The notes: generated by a model from the letters alone, not told the origin. A stretch of 64,000 nucleotides of DNA from Magnetospirillum sp. SS-4 (GCF_902729425.1 NZ_LR746531.1:1-64000); one strand, 5' to 3'. Numbered from the stretch's first letter, positions 1-9,432 are shown. Program-made: numbers and translations.

Positions 1-176
1 ACCGGGATAGGGTATGCTCCGTCCCGGCGTTTCAATACACTCGCCCACAGCCGGCCGTGCCGCTCGATCGAGGGGGTGATGGAAGAAAGCCAGACAGAAT
101 CCGAACATCGTCGATTCCGTCTGCGACTTCAGAAACTTCATGTGAGGGAACCGGCACGATATCCGGCACGAAACGG

Positions 177-200
177 AAAGGCCCGCCTTGGGGGCGGGCC
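177..200 (-). terminator. Intrinsic terminator downstream of tRNA-Thr
   Basis: An 8-bp perfect inverted repeat (180-187 pairing with 193-200) with a short loop is followed on the minus strand by a T-run (177-179). It lies about 30 bp past the 3' end of the tRNA and fits a terminator for it. The rest of 1-231 shows no gene I can support. Confidence 0.6.
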
Positions 201-231
201 TCTGCAACGTCCTGATATATCAGGAGAAAAA

Positions 232-307
232 TGGTGCTGCCGAATGGAATCGAACCATCGACCTTACCCTTACCAAGGGTATGCTCTACCGACTGAGCTA
301 CGGCAGC
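232..307 (-). tRNA. tRNA-Thr (anticodon GGT)
   Basis: The minus strand folds as a cloverleaf. The acceptor stem GCTGCCG (301-307) pairs with CGGCAGC, followed by a discriminator A and an encoded CCA (232-234). The D-arm begins TAGCTCAG, the anticodon loop is TTGGTAA giving anticodon GGT (threonine), and the T-arm has GGTTCGATTCC. The length of 76 nt including CCA is normal. No integrase or duplicated 3' end is seen beside it, so nothing suggests it is used as an attachment site here. Confidence 0.97.
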
Positions 308-512
308 AACACCGGGAGCCGGAAAACCCAGCCCGTGAAGAGGGGCGCTTTATGCCACAGGCTTTCCCGGGACGCAAGCGTCTTTCCGAGCGAATCGCGC
401 CCCCACCAATCCCGGCCCGGAATCGGCCGCGCATCGGCGGGATTAAGCCGTCGTAAAGACTGTGGCGGCTAGGATATTTCCGGTTGCCGTCACGATATAA
501 GGAGCGGGTCTG

Positions 513-2093
513 TTGCGCGCCGGATGCACCGCCCCCTGGAGCGATCTGATCGTCTCTTCCGCCGACAACCGGACCAGCATCTGCTGCATGTTCCTGGGCA
601 AGGCGTCGGATACCTTCGATTCCGGGAACCGGGTCCGGCCGCTTCGGGAATTGTGGCATGCCCCCGAACTACAGGCGGTGCGCCGCCTGCAATCGGGAGG
701 AGAACCGACCCCGGGCTGCGCCGCCTGCGTCCACTCCATCGAGGCGCCGCCCAGCCGGCGCGAACCCTATTTCGACTTCAGCAGCCAGGGCCGCCTGAGC
801 GAGCGGCAGCAGGCCAATCTCGACCTTGCCCGGCAAGAGGCGGCCGCCGGCAGCCTGACGCCGGAATCGCTGCCGCTACGCTACCTCCTCTATTTCGGCT
901 GGTTCTGCAACCTGTCTTGCATCATCTGCAACCAGTTGCCGAACCGCGACCAGATGCCCGCCACCCTGCCGGACGACCTGTTCGAGCAATGGCGCGACCA
1001 CTTCGCCGCCGCCATCATGATCGACTGCATCGGCGGCGAGCCCTTCACCATTCCGCCCGCCATCGCCTTCATGCGCAAGTTCGTCGCCGATTCCGATCTG
1101 GCCGGCGTCCGCCTGCGCATCACCAGCAACGGCACCTTGCTGCACAAGCACCTGGACTGGCTGAGGCGGAAGGAACGCATCAGCTTCAACATCAGCATCG
1201 ATTCCATCGGCGACGGGTACGAACATGTCCGCGCCGGCGGCAAATGGGCCCAGGTGCGCGACAACCTGCTGGCGGCCTGCGAGATCGCCCGCGCCGAACG
1301 GCCGGAATGGACGGTTTCCACCAATGCCCTGCTGACCCGTTCGGGAGTTCCGTTCCTGCCTGAATTTGCCCGCTTCCACGTCGAGTCCGGCATCCCCACC
1401 TTCTTTCAGGCGCTCAAGCCGGACCGTGGCAACGAGGAGGTCCTGTACCGCGAGGATATCCTCAGCTTCCCCCATCTGCTCGACGACCTTCCGGACTGGG
1501 AGAACTGTTTCAAGCAGGCCATCGCCATCTTCGAAACATCGGGACAGCCGGAAGCCGCCAAGGGATTGCGCGATTATTTCGACCGCATCAGGCGTACGCG
1601 GGCCGAGCCCCGCCGCAACCTTGACCCGTTCGGCCGCCTGCTGGGAGCCGCCGAGGGTGTCGACGGCATCCTGGGGCTGGTGGTCGGCAGTGTCGGCAAG
1701 GAAAAGGATGCCGGCATCCGGACGTCGCCACCCGTCGTCGAGGGCGGCATGGCCGGCTTCACCAGCGCCGATCCGGATTTCGGGCTGGGGCTGCGCCTCA
1801 ATTTCAGGGGCGGCGTCCCCAATGGCGGCATCGTCGGAATCCGGCTGTCCTGGCCGGCCACGCTTCCGCCGGACATCCGCCGCTGCCACGCCATATTCTA
1901 TGATTTCCCGCCGTTCCTTCTGCTGTCCTGGACGGAATATCGCCGGGGCGACGAACGGGTCGTCGATATGGTGATCTGCGACACCACTGCCGCCAGGACC
2001 GATGTTTCCATGGTCCTGACCATGATGAATGCCAGGATCAACACCCGCAACGCCCTGCCCCACCGGTTGGAAGTCTGGACCACAGATGACTGA
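513..2093 (+). CDS. Radical SAM protein with N-terminal SPASM-like cysteines (first of a tandem pair)
   Basis: The 526-residue protein has the radical SAM signature CNLSCIIC (C132, C136, C139), which binds the 4Fe-4S cluster that cleaves S-adenosylmethionine, followed by an IGGEPF segment typical of the SAM-binding region. An unusual cysteine set precedes it: C5 in CTAPW, C24-C25, and C69-x2-C72. This resembles a SPASM/twitch auxiliary-cluster domain, placed before the core instead of after it. The last ~150 residues match nothing I recognise. The start is TTG, chosen because AAGGAG lies 8 bases upstream and because the paralogue starts at the same point. The last 8 bases overlap the next gene, a close paralogue. 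Substrate unknown; no peptide precursor gene is evident nearby. Confidence 0.85.
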   Translation: MRAGCTAPWSDLIVSSADNRTSICCMFLGKASDTFDSGNRVRPLRELWHAPELQAVRRLQSGGEPTPGCAACVHSIEAPPSRREPYFDFSSQGRLSERQQANLDLARQEAAAGSLTPESLPLRYLLYFGWFCNLSCIICNQLPNRDQMPATLPDDLFEQWRDHFAAAIMIDCIGGEPFTIPPAIAFMRKFVADSDLAGVRLRITSNGTLLHKHLDWLRRKERISFNISIDSIGDGYEHVRAGGKWAQVRDNLLAACEIARAERPEWTVSTNALLTRSGVPFLPEFARFHVESGIPTFFQALKPDRGNEEVLYREDILSFPHLLDDLPDWENCFKQAIAIFETSGQPEAAKGLRDYFDRIRRTRAEPRRNLDPFGRLLGAAEGVDGILGLVVGSVGKEKDAGIRTSPPVVEGGMAGFTSADPDFGLGLRLNFRGGVPNGGIVGIRLSWPATLPPDIRRCHAIFYDFPPFLLLSWTEYRRGDERVVDMVICDTTAARTDVSMVLTMMNARINTRNALPHRLEVWTTDD

Positions 2094-3660
2094 GCCTCAT
2101 CCCGGATGCGCGGCCCCCTGGAGCGATCTGATCGTCTCCTCGGCCGACAACCGCGTCACCAATTGCTGCAATTTCTATGGAACGGCCCCGGCGACCTTCG
2201 GGCGCGACGGCAAGGTTCCGCCGCTGGCGGATTTGTGGAACGCCCCCGAGATCATGGCGATCCGCCGGCTGCAATCGGGGGGGGCGCACACGGCGGGCTG
2301 CGCCGGATGCGCCCATTCCATCGAGACCGCGCCCGACCGGCGCCTTCCCTTCTTCGAATTCACCTCCATGGATTGCCTGACCGAGGCGCAGCGCTCCAAT
2401 CTGGAACGTTGCGCCCGCCTGCGGCGGGAAGGCGCCCTTCACCTCGACACCGTGCCGGTGCGCTATGTCCTGTTCTTCGGCTGGTTCTGCAATCTGACCT
2501 GCACCATCTGCAATCAGGTGCCCCACCGCGACCACATGGCCGCCACCTTGTCCGACGAGTTGTTCGAGCAATGGCGCGGCCACTTCGCCAGCGCCATCCA
2601 GGTGGAATGCATCGGCGGCGAGCCCTTCACCATCCCACCCGCCATCGCCTTCATGCGCAAATTCGCCGCCGCCCCCGACATGGAGCCGGTCAGGCTGCGC
2701 GTCACCACCAACGGCACCGTGCTGCACAAGCATCTGGACTGGCTGATGGCCAAGGAGAGGGTCAGCCTCAACGTCAGCATCGATTCCGTGGCGGAGGCCT
2801 ACGAGGCCATCCGGGCCGGCGGCGCCTGGCCCCAGGTGCGGGACAATCTGCTGCGGGTGCGCGATATCATCCGGACCAGCCATCCCCATTGGCGGCTGGA
2901 CACCAATGCGCTGCTGACCCGCACCGGCGTCGCCGCCTTGCCGGCCTTCGCCCGCTTTCACGTCGACAACGGCATCGGCACCTATTTCCAGACCCTGGTG
3001 TTCACCCGCGGCAACGAGGAGGCGCTGTATCGCGAGGACGTGCTGCGCTATCCCGTCCTGCTGGACGGCATCGACGGCTGGCGCGAGTCGTTTTCCGAGG
3101 CCATCGCCATCTTCGAGGACGGCGGCCAGCCCGAGCCGGCGGCGACCTTGCGGGGAGTGCTGGACCAGTTGAACCGGAACCGCCGCGAGGCGAACCAGCG
3201 CGTCGACCCGTTCGGAAGACCGCTTGCGCGGGTCGATGGCGCCGGCGAGGTCCTGCGGCTGATGGTCGGCAGCGTCGGCAGCGATCGGGTCCAGCCGGAC
3301 ATGGATGGCGGCATCGCCCATTATTCCAGCACCGACAGCAATTTCGGCATGGTCGCCCGGGTCAATTTCCAAGGTGGCGTGCCCGGGGACGGAACCATCG
3401 GCCTGCGCCTGGCCTGGCCATCGCCCCTGCCCGCCGGCACCCGGCGCAGCCATGCCACCCTGCCCGAGGGCAATGGCTTCGAGCTGCTGTCGTGGCACGA
3501 GCGGCAGGGAGAGGACTCGTTCGTCATCGAGATGACCGCCCGCTCCACCACCCCGCCCGGCGCCGACGTGCCGTTGCTGGTGGCCTTCATGAACGCCCAT
3601 CTCGGCGCCCGCAACGCGCTGCCGGCCAGCCTGGAAATCTGGGCTCCTGAGATCGGGTAG
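2086..3660 (+). CDS. Radical SAM protein with N-terminal SPASM-like cysteines (second of a tandem pair)
   Basis: The 524-residue product is collinear with the preceding protein. Its N-terminal cysteines are C8, C27-C28 and C72-x2-C75, the radical SAM motif CNLTCTIC sits at C135/C139/C142, and IGGEPF follows. The spacing from the N-terminal cysteines to the core is identical in both copies, so the pair arose by tandem duplication. The ATG overlaps the upstream stop by 8 bases, implying translational coupling and possibly a hetero-complex. The C-terminal ~150 residues are shared by the two copies but are unfamiliar. The modified substrate cannot be told from the sequence; a peptide, a cofactor or a carbohydrate are all possible. 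Confidence 0.85.
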   Translation: MTEPHPGCAAPWSDLIVSSADNRVTNCCNFYGTAPATFGRDGKVPPLADLWNAPEIMAIRRLQSGGAHTAGCAGCAHSIETAPDRRLPFFEFTSMDCLTEAQRSNLERCARLRREGALHLDTVPVRYVLFFGWFCNLTCTICNQVPHRDHMAATLSDELFEQWRGHFASAIQVECIGGEPFTIPPAIAFMRKFAAAPDMEPVRLRVTTNGTVLHKHLDWLMAKERVSLNVSIDSVAEAYEAIRAGGAWPQVRDNLLRVRDIIRTSHPHWRLDTNALLTRTGVAALPAFARFHVDNGIGTYFQTLVFTRGNEEALYREDVLRYPVLLDGIDGWRESFSEAIAIFEDGGQPEPAATLRGVLDQLNRNRREANQRVDPFGRPLARVDGAGEVLRLMVGSVGSDRVQPDMDGGIAHYSSTDSNFGMVARVNFQGGVPGDGTIGLRLAWPSPLPAGTRRSHATLPEGNGFELLSWHERQGEDSFVIEMTARSTTPPGADVPLLVAFMNAHLGARNALPASLEIWAPEIG

Positions 3661-3672
3661 GAAAACGGCCGC

Positions 3673-5055
3673 CTATCCCTGGTCCAAACCGCCCCGAAGC
3701 GGCGCGTGCAGTTTCGGCCAGGTGAAGACGATGGTGGCGCCGGGGCCGTCCCGGGATTCGACCATGATGGTGCCGCCGTGGCGCTCGACGATCTTCTTGA
3801 CGATGGCGAGCCCGACGCCGGTGCCTTCGAATTCGTCGCGGGCATGCAGGCGCTGGAAGATTCCGAACACCCGCTCGGCATGCTCGGCCGGAATGCCGAT
3901 GCCGTTGTCCGAGATGGCAATCCGCCAGGCGTCCGCGGTCTCGTCTATCCGCACCTCGATCTCGGGCTGGTGATCGGGTCGGCGGTACTTGATGGCATTG
4001 CCGATCAGGTTGAGGAACAAGCGCCCCATCTCGCTCTCGTCGCCCAGCACCACCGGGGGAGAGCCGGAGATGCGGATGTCGGCCTCGGCGTCCTCGATCT
4101 CGAATTGCAGGTCGGTCAGGGCGGATTGGATGGCGTCGCCCATGGCGACGGCCTGATCCGCCGCGGTCCGGCCGACGCGGGAATAGGTCAGGAGATCGGT
4201 GATGAGACGATCCATCCGGCGCACGCCGTCGCGGACGAACGCCATGTATTCCTGGGTCTCGCCGGTGAGACTGCCCTGAAGCTCCTCCTCCATCAGCGAC
4301 ACGTAGCTGTTGACCACCCGCAACGGCTGGCGCAGGTCGTGGGAGGTCACGTAGGCGAACTGTTCCAGCTCCTCGTTGGAGCGCCACAATTCGCGGATCA
4401 GGCCGTCCAGTTCGCCTTCCAGGCGCTTGCGCTCGGTGATGTCCTGGATGGTGATGTCCAACCGGACCGGCGAACCATCCTCGTCGCGGCCGAGTTCGGC
4501 CTGCCCCAGCAGCGCCCGGACCTCGCCATCGGGACGGACGATCCGGAAGGTCCGTTCCATCCGCCGCCCATCCCGCGCCACGGATTCCAGCGCCTGCTCC
4601 ACCGCGGGACGGTCGGAATCCAGGACGCAGTCGAGGAACAGCATCCGCGATGGCCGGCACTCGCCCGGAATCAGCCCGAGAATCGCGTGAAATTCGTCAG
4701 ACCATCTGGACTGACCGGTGCGGAGATCGCGCTCGGCGCTGCCCAGCTGGGCCACCCGCTCGGCATTGGACAGCAGGGCGCGGCTGCGCCGGACCTCTTC
4801 CTCGCGGAGGGTTTCGGAATCCTGGCGCTGACGCTCCAGCAGCCGCCGCAGCCGCCGTCCCGCCACCAGGCCGGCCAGGAAGCCGATCAGCACGAAGCCC
4901 GCCGCCAGGGCGATCGCGCCGCCCCCCAGGCCATCGCGGACCAGGAACGCCCCGGCCGGCAACAGGGCGACCGCCCCTCCCGACAGAGCCATCCACGCGG
5001 CCAGCCGTGTCCCGATTCCGTTGCCGGAAGAGTGATGTCTTTCATCCACGCCCAT
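3673..5055 (-). CDS. Membrane-bound PAS sensor histidine kinase
   Basis: The protein is 460 residues long. Two hydrophobic segments (about 21-40 and 46-66) anchor it in the inner membrane. A PAS/PAC sensor domain (about 95-210) ends in ITERKRLEGEL. A HisKA dimerisation domain carries the phospho-acceptor H239 in TSHDLRQPL. A HATPase domain has the N-box IGNAIKYR and the glycine boxes DNGIGIP and GTGVGLAIVKK. No receiver domain is fused and no response regulator gene is adjacent, so it is an orphan kinase. The frame is open further upstream, but that would overlap the divergent Nudix gene. Start 5055 (or 5082) is preferred, without a strong ribosome-binding site. Confidence 0.88.
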   Translation of the reverse strand: MGVDERHHSSGNGIGTRLAAWMALSGGAVALLPAGAFLVRDGLGGGAIALAAGFVLIGFLAGLVAGRRLRRLLERQRQDSETLREEEVRRSRALLSNAERVAQLGSAERDLRTGQSRWSDEFHAILGLIPGECRPSRMLFLDCVLDSDRPAVEQALESVARDGRRMERTFRIVRPDGEVRALLGQAELGRDEDGSPVRLDITIQDITERKRLEGELDGLIRELWRSNEELEQFAYVTSHDLRQPLRVVNSYVSLMEEELQGSLTGETQEYMAFVRDGVRRMDRLITDLLTYSRVGRTAADQAVAMGDAIQSALTDLQFEIEDAEADIRISGSPPVVLGDESEMGRLFLNLIGNAIKYRRPDHQPEIEVRIDETADAWRIAISDNGIGIPAEHAERVFGIFQRLHARDEFEGTGVGLAIVKKIVERHGGTIMVESRDGPGATIVFTWPKLHAPLRGGLDQG

Positions 5056-5115
5056 GACGCCCACATTAAGGGGCGCTAACATGACGGGCAAGCCGTTCGA
5101 GGAGACCGAAACACC

Positions 5116-5550
5116 ATGCCGAGGCAATATCCCGCCCACCCGCTTCCCGGCGTGCTGGCGCTGGTGGTCAGGAACGGATGCGTGCTGATGGTGCAGCGCG
5201 CGAAAAACCCCGACCGGGGTAAGTGGGGATTTCCCGGCGGACTGGTCGAACTGGGCGAGACGGTCGCCGAGGCGGCGCTGCGGGAACTGCGCGAGGAGAC
5301 GGGAATCGTCGCCGAGGCCGAAGGGGTGATCGACGTGTTCGAGGTCATCACCCGCGACGATGACGGTCTGGTCCGCTACCACTTCGTCCTCAACGTGGTA
5401 TCGTGCCGCTGGCGGGCGGGAGAGCCGGTGGCCGCCGACGACGCGGCGGCGGCGGGCTGGTTCGCCCCAGCCGCCATCGACGACCCGGCCCTGCCGTGCA
5501 GCGTCAATGTCGGACGACTGGCCAGGATGGTCCTGCCATTTCCCGGTTGA
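5116..5550 (+). CDS. Nudix hydrolase
   Basis: This 144-residue protein has a complete Nudix box, [20 protein letters not shown] followed by ETGI (about residues 36-60). The box supplies the glutamates that bind Mg2+ for hydrolysis of a nucleoside diphosphate linked to another group. The GKWGFPGG run before the box is typical of MutT/ADP-ribose-pyrophosphatase-like members. A GAGGAGA ribosome-binding site lies 10 bases before the ATG. It is divergent from the histidine kinase and followed 54 bases later by crcB. The substrate cannot be assigned; nucleotide-pool sanitation is the family's usual role. Confidence 0.88.
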   Translation: MPRQYPAHPLPGVLALVVRNGCVLMVQRAKNPDRGKWGFPGGLVELGETVAEAALRELREETGIVAEAEGVIDVFEVITRDDDGLVRYHFVLNVVSCRWRAGEPVAADDAAAAGWFAPAAIDDPALPCSVNVGRLARMVLPFPG

Positions 5551-5604
5551 CCGGCCGGACCCAGGGCGCATAGTCGCAACAGTCGATCAACGGGAAACAT
5601 CGAT

Positions 5605-5991
5605 ATGCTGACCTACGCTCTGGTCGCGCTCGGCAGCGCCATCGGCGGCACCCTGCGCTACTGGCTGTCGGGCGTCGTCGCCCAATCCATCGGCGGCGCC
5701 TTCCCCTGGGGCACCATGGCGGTGAACGTCAGCGGCTCCTTCGCCATCGGCCTGTTCGCCACCCTGGCCGGTCCCGACGGCCGCCTGCTGGTCCCGACCG
5801 AGGCGCGGACATTCTTCATGATCGGAATCTGCGGCGGCTACACCACGTTCTCGTCGTTCAGCCTGCAAACCCTGGCCCTGGTCCAGGATGGCGAGTGGCT
5901 GCCAGCCGGCCTCAACATCGCCGGCTCGGTGGCCGCCTGCCTGGTGGCGGTGTGGCTGGGCCATGCCTGCGCCATGGCGCTGAACAGATAG
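5605..5991 (+). CDS. crcB: CrcB/Fluc fluoride ion channel
   Basis: The 128-residue inner-membrane protein has four hydrophobic segments. It shows the family hallmarks GTLRYW near the start, NVSGSF in TM2, and GGYTTFSSFS in TM3, where the phenylalanines and the TTFS break line the fluoride path. Family members work as dual-topology dimers exporting F-. The length is normal. The next gene, a DUF190 protein, begins 10 bases downstream with its ribosome-binding site overlapping the crcB stop, so the two form one unit; DUF190 is a frequent CrcB partner. I see no fluoride riboswitch in the 54 bases upstream. Confidence 0.93.
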   Translation: MLTYALVALGSAIGGTLRYWLSGVVAQSIGGAFPWGTMAVNVSGSFAIGLFATLAGPDGRLLVPTEARTFFMIGICGGYTTFSSFSLQTLALVQDGEWLPAGLNIAGSVAACLVAVWLGHACAMALNR

Positions 5992-6000
5992 GAGACCGAC

Positions 6001-6345
6001 ATGCGAATCCCCAAGGACGCCGTGCTGCTCCGCGTTTTCCTCGGCGAAACCGACCGGCACGAGGGCAGGCCCCTGTACGAGACCATCGTGCTGGAAGCCC
6101 GCCGCCATCATCTGGCCGGCGCCACGGTGCTGCGCGGCCCCATGGGCTTTGGCCATTCGTCGCGCCTGCACACCGCCAAGATCCTGCGCCTGTCCGAGGA
6201 CCTGCCGCTGGTGATCGAGATGATCGACGGTCCCGAGCGCGTCAACGCCTTCCTGCCGATACTCGACATCCTGCTGGGAGACCGGGGGCTGATCACGCTG
6301 GAGAAGATACAGGTTCTGCGCTACGGCCCCGAGAAAACCCAGTAA
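6001..6345 (+). CDS. DUF190 domain protein
   Basis: The 114-residue soluble protein has the DUF190 pattern: an LRVFLGETDRH strand near the N-terminus, then YETIVLEARRHHLAGATVLRG and a central GFG segment. The fold is PII-like (ferredoxin-like), suggesting a small regulatory or ligand-binding subunit. It sits 10 bases behind crcB with an AGGAGA ribosome-binding site in the junction. By context it probably supports or modulates fluoride export; its biochemical role is not established. Confidence 0.85.
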   Translation: MRIPKDAVLLRVFLGETDRHEGRPLYETIVLEARRHHLAGATVLRGPMGFGHSSRLHTAKILRLSEDLPLVIEMIDGPERVNAFLPILDILLGDRGLITLEKIQVLRYGPEKTQ

Positions 6346-6464
6346 ATCCGCGTCGTCACCGACGTTTCCGAAACGATTCCACTCTGCGGCTGGACCAGCT
6401 ATGCGCCACGGTATATGCTTTTCGCAATAGCTGGGCAGGCGTACCATCGTCAGCGGGGGAACGC

Positions 6465-8480
6465 ATGAAGAAGATTCTGATCGCACTTGGCGTCATGGTC
6501 ATCCTGGCCGTCGCCGCCCTGATCGTGTTGCCCGGACTGGTGCCGGCCGACCGCATCAAGGACGAGGTGGTCACCGGGGTCAAGACCGCCACCGGCCGCG
6601 ATCTGTCCATCCAGGGCAAGGTGGCGGTGGCGGTGTTTCCGTCCCTGTCGGTGCAGGTGGGCAACGTGGCGCTGTCCAATCCGCCCGGCTTCTCCTCCAA
6701 GGATCTGCTGCGCCTGGGCGCCGTCGACGTCCGCCTCAAGCTGATGCCGCTGCTGTCGGGCCGGATCGAGGTGGACAGCTTCGTCCTGGTCGATCCGGTG
6801 ATCACCCTTGAAACCGACCGCCAGGGCAAGGGCAACTGGGTTTTCGACGCCCCCGCCGCCGAGGCCGGCTCTCCTCCCGAGGCGAAGTCCACGGCCAAGC
6901 CCGGGGCCGCCAAGCCCGACGAGGCGCCCGCCGCCGCCGGCCCCAGTGACCTTCGCCTGGGCGACGTGCGCATATCCAACGGCCGGCTGATCCAGATCGA
7001 CGGCAAAACCGGCACCCGCCAGGAGGTAAGCGGCATCAACCTCCAGGTCGGACTGAAAAGCCTGGACTCGCCGCTGTCGGCCAAGGGCGGCCTCACCTGG
7101 AACGGCAAGGCGGTTCAGATCGACCTGGGCATCGACAGCCTGAAGGCGCTGATGGACGGCGGCGCCACCAAGATGGCGCTGTCCGTCGATTCCGAGCCGG
7201 TCACGCTGGGCTTCAAGGGCAGCGCCAAGGGTGGAACCGCCGCCGGAGTGGACGGCGACCTGGACCTGAACGTGCCGTCGGTGCGCACTCTGGCCGCCTG
7301 GGCCGGCGCCCCCATCGCCATGGCCGGCAGCGGCCTGGGGCCGCTCGCCATCAAGGGGCATCTGGCCGCCGCCGGCACCCGCGTCGCCTTCACCAAAGCC
7401 GCCATCGGCCTGGACGCCATCAAGGCCAGCGGCGACGTCACCGTCGACACCGGCGGCATCCGCCCGAACATCCGGGGGCGGCTGGACGTCGACATGCTCG
7501 ATCTCAATCCCTACCTGCCGCCGGAAGACGCCGCTCCGGCCAAGGCCGGCGGTGGCGGAGCCGGCGGCGGCGGCAAGGAGACGCCGCCCCAATCCCAGAC
7601 CCAGGCCAAGGCCGGCTGGAGCGACGACCCCATCGACGCCTCCGGCCTCAAGGCCGCCGACGTGGATTTCGCGCTGTCTTGCGCCGGCATCAATATCCGC
7701 AAGATCAAGGTGGGCAAAAGCGCGCTGAAACTGGCGCTGAAGGATGGCCGGATGGTGGCCGACCTCACCGAACTGGCGCTCTATCGGGGGGCCGGCAAGG
7801 GTCGGGTGGCGCTGGACGGAACCCAGCCGGGCGTCGGGCTCGACGCCTCCTTCCAGTTGAAGGGCCTCCAGGCCGAACCGTTCCTGATGGACGCCGCCGC
7901 CATGGACCGGCTGTCGGGCACCGGCAATTTCGACGTCACCGTCGCCGGGCGCGGCAAGAGCCAGCGCCAGATTGTCTCGTCGCTGGACGGCAAGGGCGCG
8001 GCAACCTTCCTCGACGGCGCCATCAAGGGCATCAATCTGGCCGCCATGGTCCGCAACGTCGCCACCGCCTTCACCGGCGGCCCGGCCTCGACCGAAAAGA
8101 CCGACTTCGCCGAGCTTGGCGGCACCTTCACCATCGCCAGGGGCATCGTGTCCAACAAGGATCTCGCCTTGAAATCGCCGCTGCTGCGCGTCGAGGGCAG
8201 GGGCACCGTCGACCTGCCCCAGCGAACCGTCAATTACCGCATCGACCCCAAGGTGGTGGCCAGCCTGGAGGGCCAGGGCGGTTCGTCCTCGGCCGCCGGC
8301 ATCGTCGTGCCGGTCCTGGTGAGCGGACCTTGGGACAATCTCGGTTACCGCCCCGATCTGGAAGCCCTGCTGAAGCAGAATGTCCAGAACGTCGGCAAGG
8401 CGGTGGAGGGCCTCCTCGGCGGCGTCAAGCCGACCGAATCGGGCGGCGGCCTCAATCCACTCAAGCTGTTCGGCCGCTGA
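6465..8480 (+). CDS. AsmA family protein
   Basis: The 671-residue protein begins with one N-terminal transmembrane helix (about residues 4-22) followed by a periplasmic body. The N-terminal block (RDLSIQGKVAVAVFPSLSVQVGNVALSN) is the standard AsmA start, and the C-terminal AsmA domain (KGAATFLDGAIKGINLAAMVRNV) is present. A low-complexity Ala/Pro/Lys linker at about 125-160 and a Gly-rich one near 360 separate repeats of beta strands. AsmA-like proteins are bridge-type factors of envelope lipid homeostasis. The ATG at 6465 is preferred over the longer open frame because it gives the membrane anchor and has a GGGGGA site upstream. Confidence 0.88.
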   Translation: MKKILIALGVMVILAVAALIVLPGLVPADRIKDEVVTGVKTATGRDLSIQGKVAVAVFPSLSVQVGNVALSNPPGFSSKDLLRLGAVDVRLKLMPLLSGRIEVDSFVLVDPVITLETDRQGKGNWVFDAPAAEAGSPPEAKSTAKPGAAKPDEAPAAAGPSDLRLGDVRISNGRLIQIDGKTGTRQEVSGINLQVGLKSLDSPLSAKGGLTWNGKAVQIDLGIDSLKALMDGGATKMALSVDSEPVTLGFKGSAKGGTAAGVDGDLDLNVPSVRTLAAWAGAPIAMAGSGLGPLAIKGHLAAAGTRVAFTKAAIGLDAIKASGDVTVDTGGIRPNIRGRLDVDMLDLNPYLPPEDAAPAKAGGGGAGGGGKETPPQSQTQAKAGWSDDPIDASGLKAADVDFALSCAGINIRKIKVGKSALKLALKDGRMVADLTELALYRGAGKGRVALDGTQPGVGLDASFQLKGLQAEPFLMDAAAMDRLSGTGNFDVTVAGRGKSQRQIVSSLDGKGAATFLDGAIKGINLAAMVRNVATAFTGGPASTEKTDFAELGGTFTIARGIVSNKDLALKSPLLRVEGRGTVDLPQRTVNYRIDPKVVASLEGQGGSSSAAGIVVPVLVSGPWDNLGYRPDLEALLKQNVQNVGKAVEGLLGGVKPTESGGGLNPLKLFGR

Positions 8481-8522
8481 GTTTCGCAATCAACCAAATA
8501 ACTGGAACCGGAGACCAAGCCC

Positions 8523-9371
8523 ATGAAGCTTTCCCGCCTTAGCGCCGCCCTCGGCATGAGCGTCCTGCTCGCCGCCTGCGCCACCCCCTGGGAGGTGTCG
8601 GACGTCAACACCATCATGGAGGCCCCCGCCCCCACCGCCGGCAGCGCCTTCACCAAGGCCCTGTTCGCCGAATACAAGGCCGAGACCGCCCAGGAAGCCA
8701 AGAACGAATACGAATGGGACCACGCCGCGATCTTCGCCCGCAAGGGCCTGCGCGCCGCCGCCGGCGAGATGGTCGGCCCGGAGGAGGTGAACACCACCTG
8801 GTACGCCCCGGACAGCCGCGTCAAGGAACTGACCGACGCCCGTGCCCGCCTGATCGGCTATTTCGGCAACGGCGCCCGCGAGCGCGTGCCTGCCGCCGCC
8901 GCCAAGGCCCAAGCCAAGTTCGATTGCTGGATGGAGGAAGAGGCGGAGAACGACGCCAATTCCGATTGCCGCGCCGCCTTCCTGAAGATCGAGCCCGAGC
9001 TTCAGGTCAAGCCGGCCATGGCCCCCGCCGCGCCGAGGATCGTCAAGACCTTCGTGGTCTATTTCGACTTCAACAAGGCGACCCTGACCAAGGACGCCCA
9101 GCGGGTGCTGAAGGAAGTGGCCGCCGCCCAGGCCGAGATCAAGCCGACCGGCATCTACGTTTCCGGCCATACCGACACCGTCGGCAACAGCGCCTACAAC
9201 GACAAGCTGTCCAACAGCCGCGCCAAGGCGGTGGCGGCCGGCCTGTCCAAGCTGGGCGTCGGCAGCAAGATCGACCAGAAGGCCTTCGGCATGACCAAGC
9301 TGGCGGTGCCCACCAAGGGCAACGTCAAGGAGGGCAAGAACCGCCGCGTCGAGATCAGCTTCGAGAAGTAG
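8523..9371 (+). CDS. OmpA-family lipoprotein
   Basis: The 282-residue protein has a lipoprotein signal with lipobox LAAC (C19), so the mature protein should be acylated and probably placed in the outer membrane. The C-terminal ~110 residues form an OmpA/Pal peptidoglycan-binding domain: YFDFNKATLT, then SGHTDTVGNSAYNDKLSNSRA with the conserved Asp/Arg pair, and a terminal NRRVEI. The central ~150 residues are unassigned. A strong terminator follows, so transcription ends here. It probably tethers the outer membrane to the cell wall. Confidence 0.9.
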   Translation: MKLSRLSAALGMSVLLAACATPWEVSDVNTIMEAPAPTAGSAFTKALFAEYKAETAQEAKNEYEWDHAAIFARKGLRAAAGEMVGPEEVNTTWYAPDSRVKELTDARARLIGYFGNGARERVPAAAAKAQAKFDCWMEEEAENDANSDCRAAFLKIEPELQVKPAMAPAAPRIVKTFVVYFDFNKATLTKDAQRVLKEVAAAQAEIKPTGIYVSGHTDTVGNSAYNDKLSNSRAKAVAAGLSKLGVGSKIDQKAFGMTKLAVPTKGNVKEGKNRRVEISFEK

Positions 9372-9395
9372 GACCGCAACGCCGGCGCCGTCATC

Positions 9396-9426
9396 GCCCC
9401 CCTGATTCCGGTCAGGGGGGCTTTTT
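9396..9426 (+). terminator. Intrinsic terminator of the OmpA-like lipoprotein gene
   Basis: A 10-bp perfect stem (9396-9405 with 9412-9421, six-base loop) is followed directly by TTTTT (9422-9426). It separates the lipoprotein gene from convergent argJ. Confidence 0.9.
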
Positions 9427-9432
9427 CGCGCG

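Noticed and set aside
76-456. 126-residue plus-strand frame near the window start
   Set aside because: It runs through the tRNA-Thr gene on the other strand and resembles no protein.
5551-5604. Fluoride riboswitch before crcB
   Set aside because: The spacer is only 54 bases and I could not find the conserved GG-GAUGG-type pseudoknot pattern.
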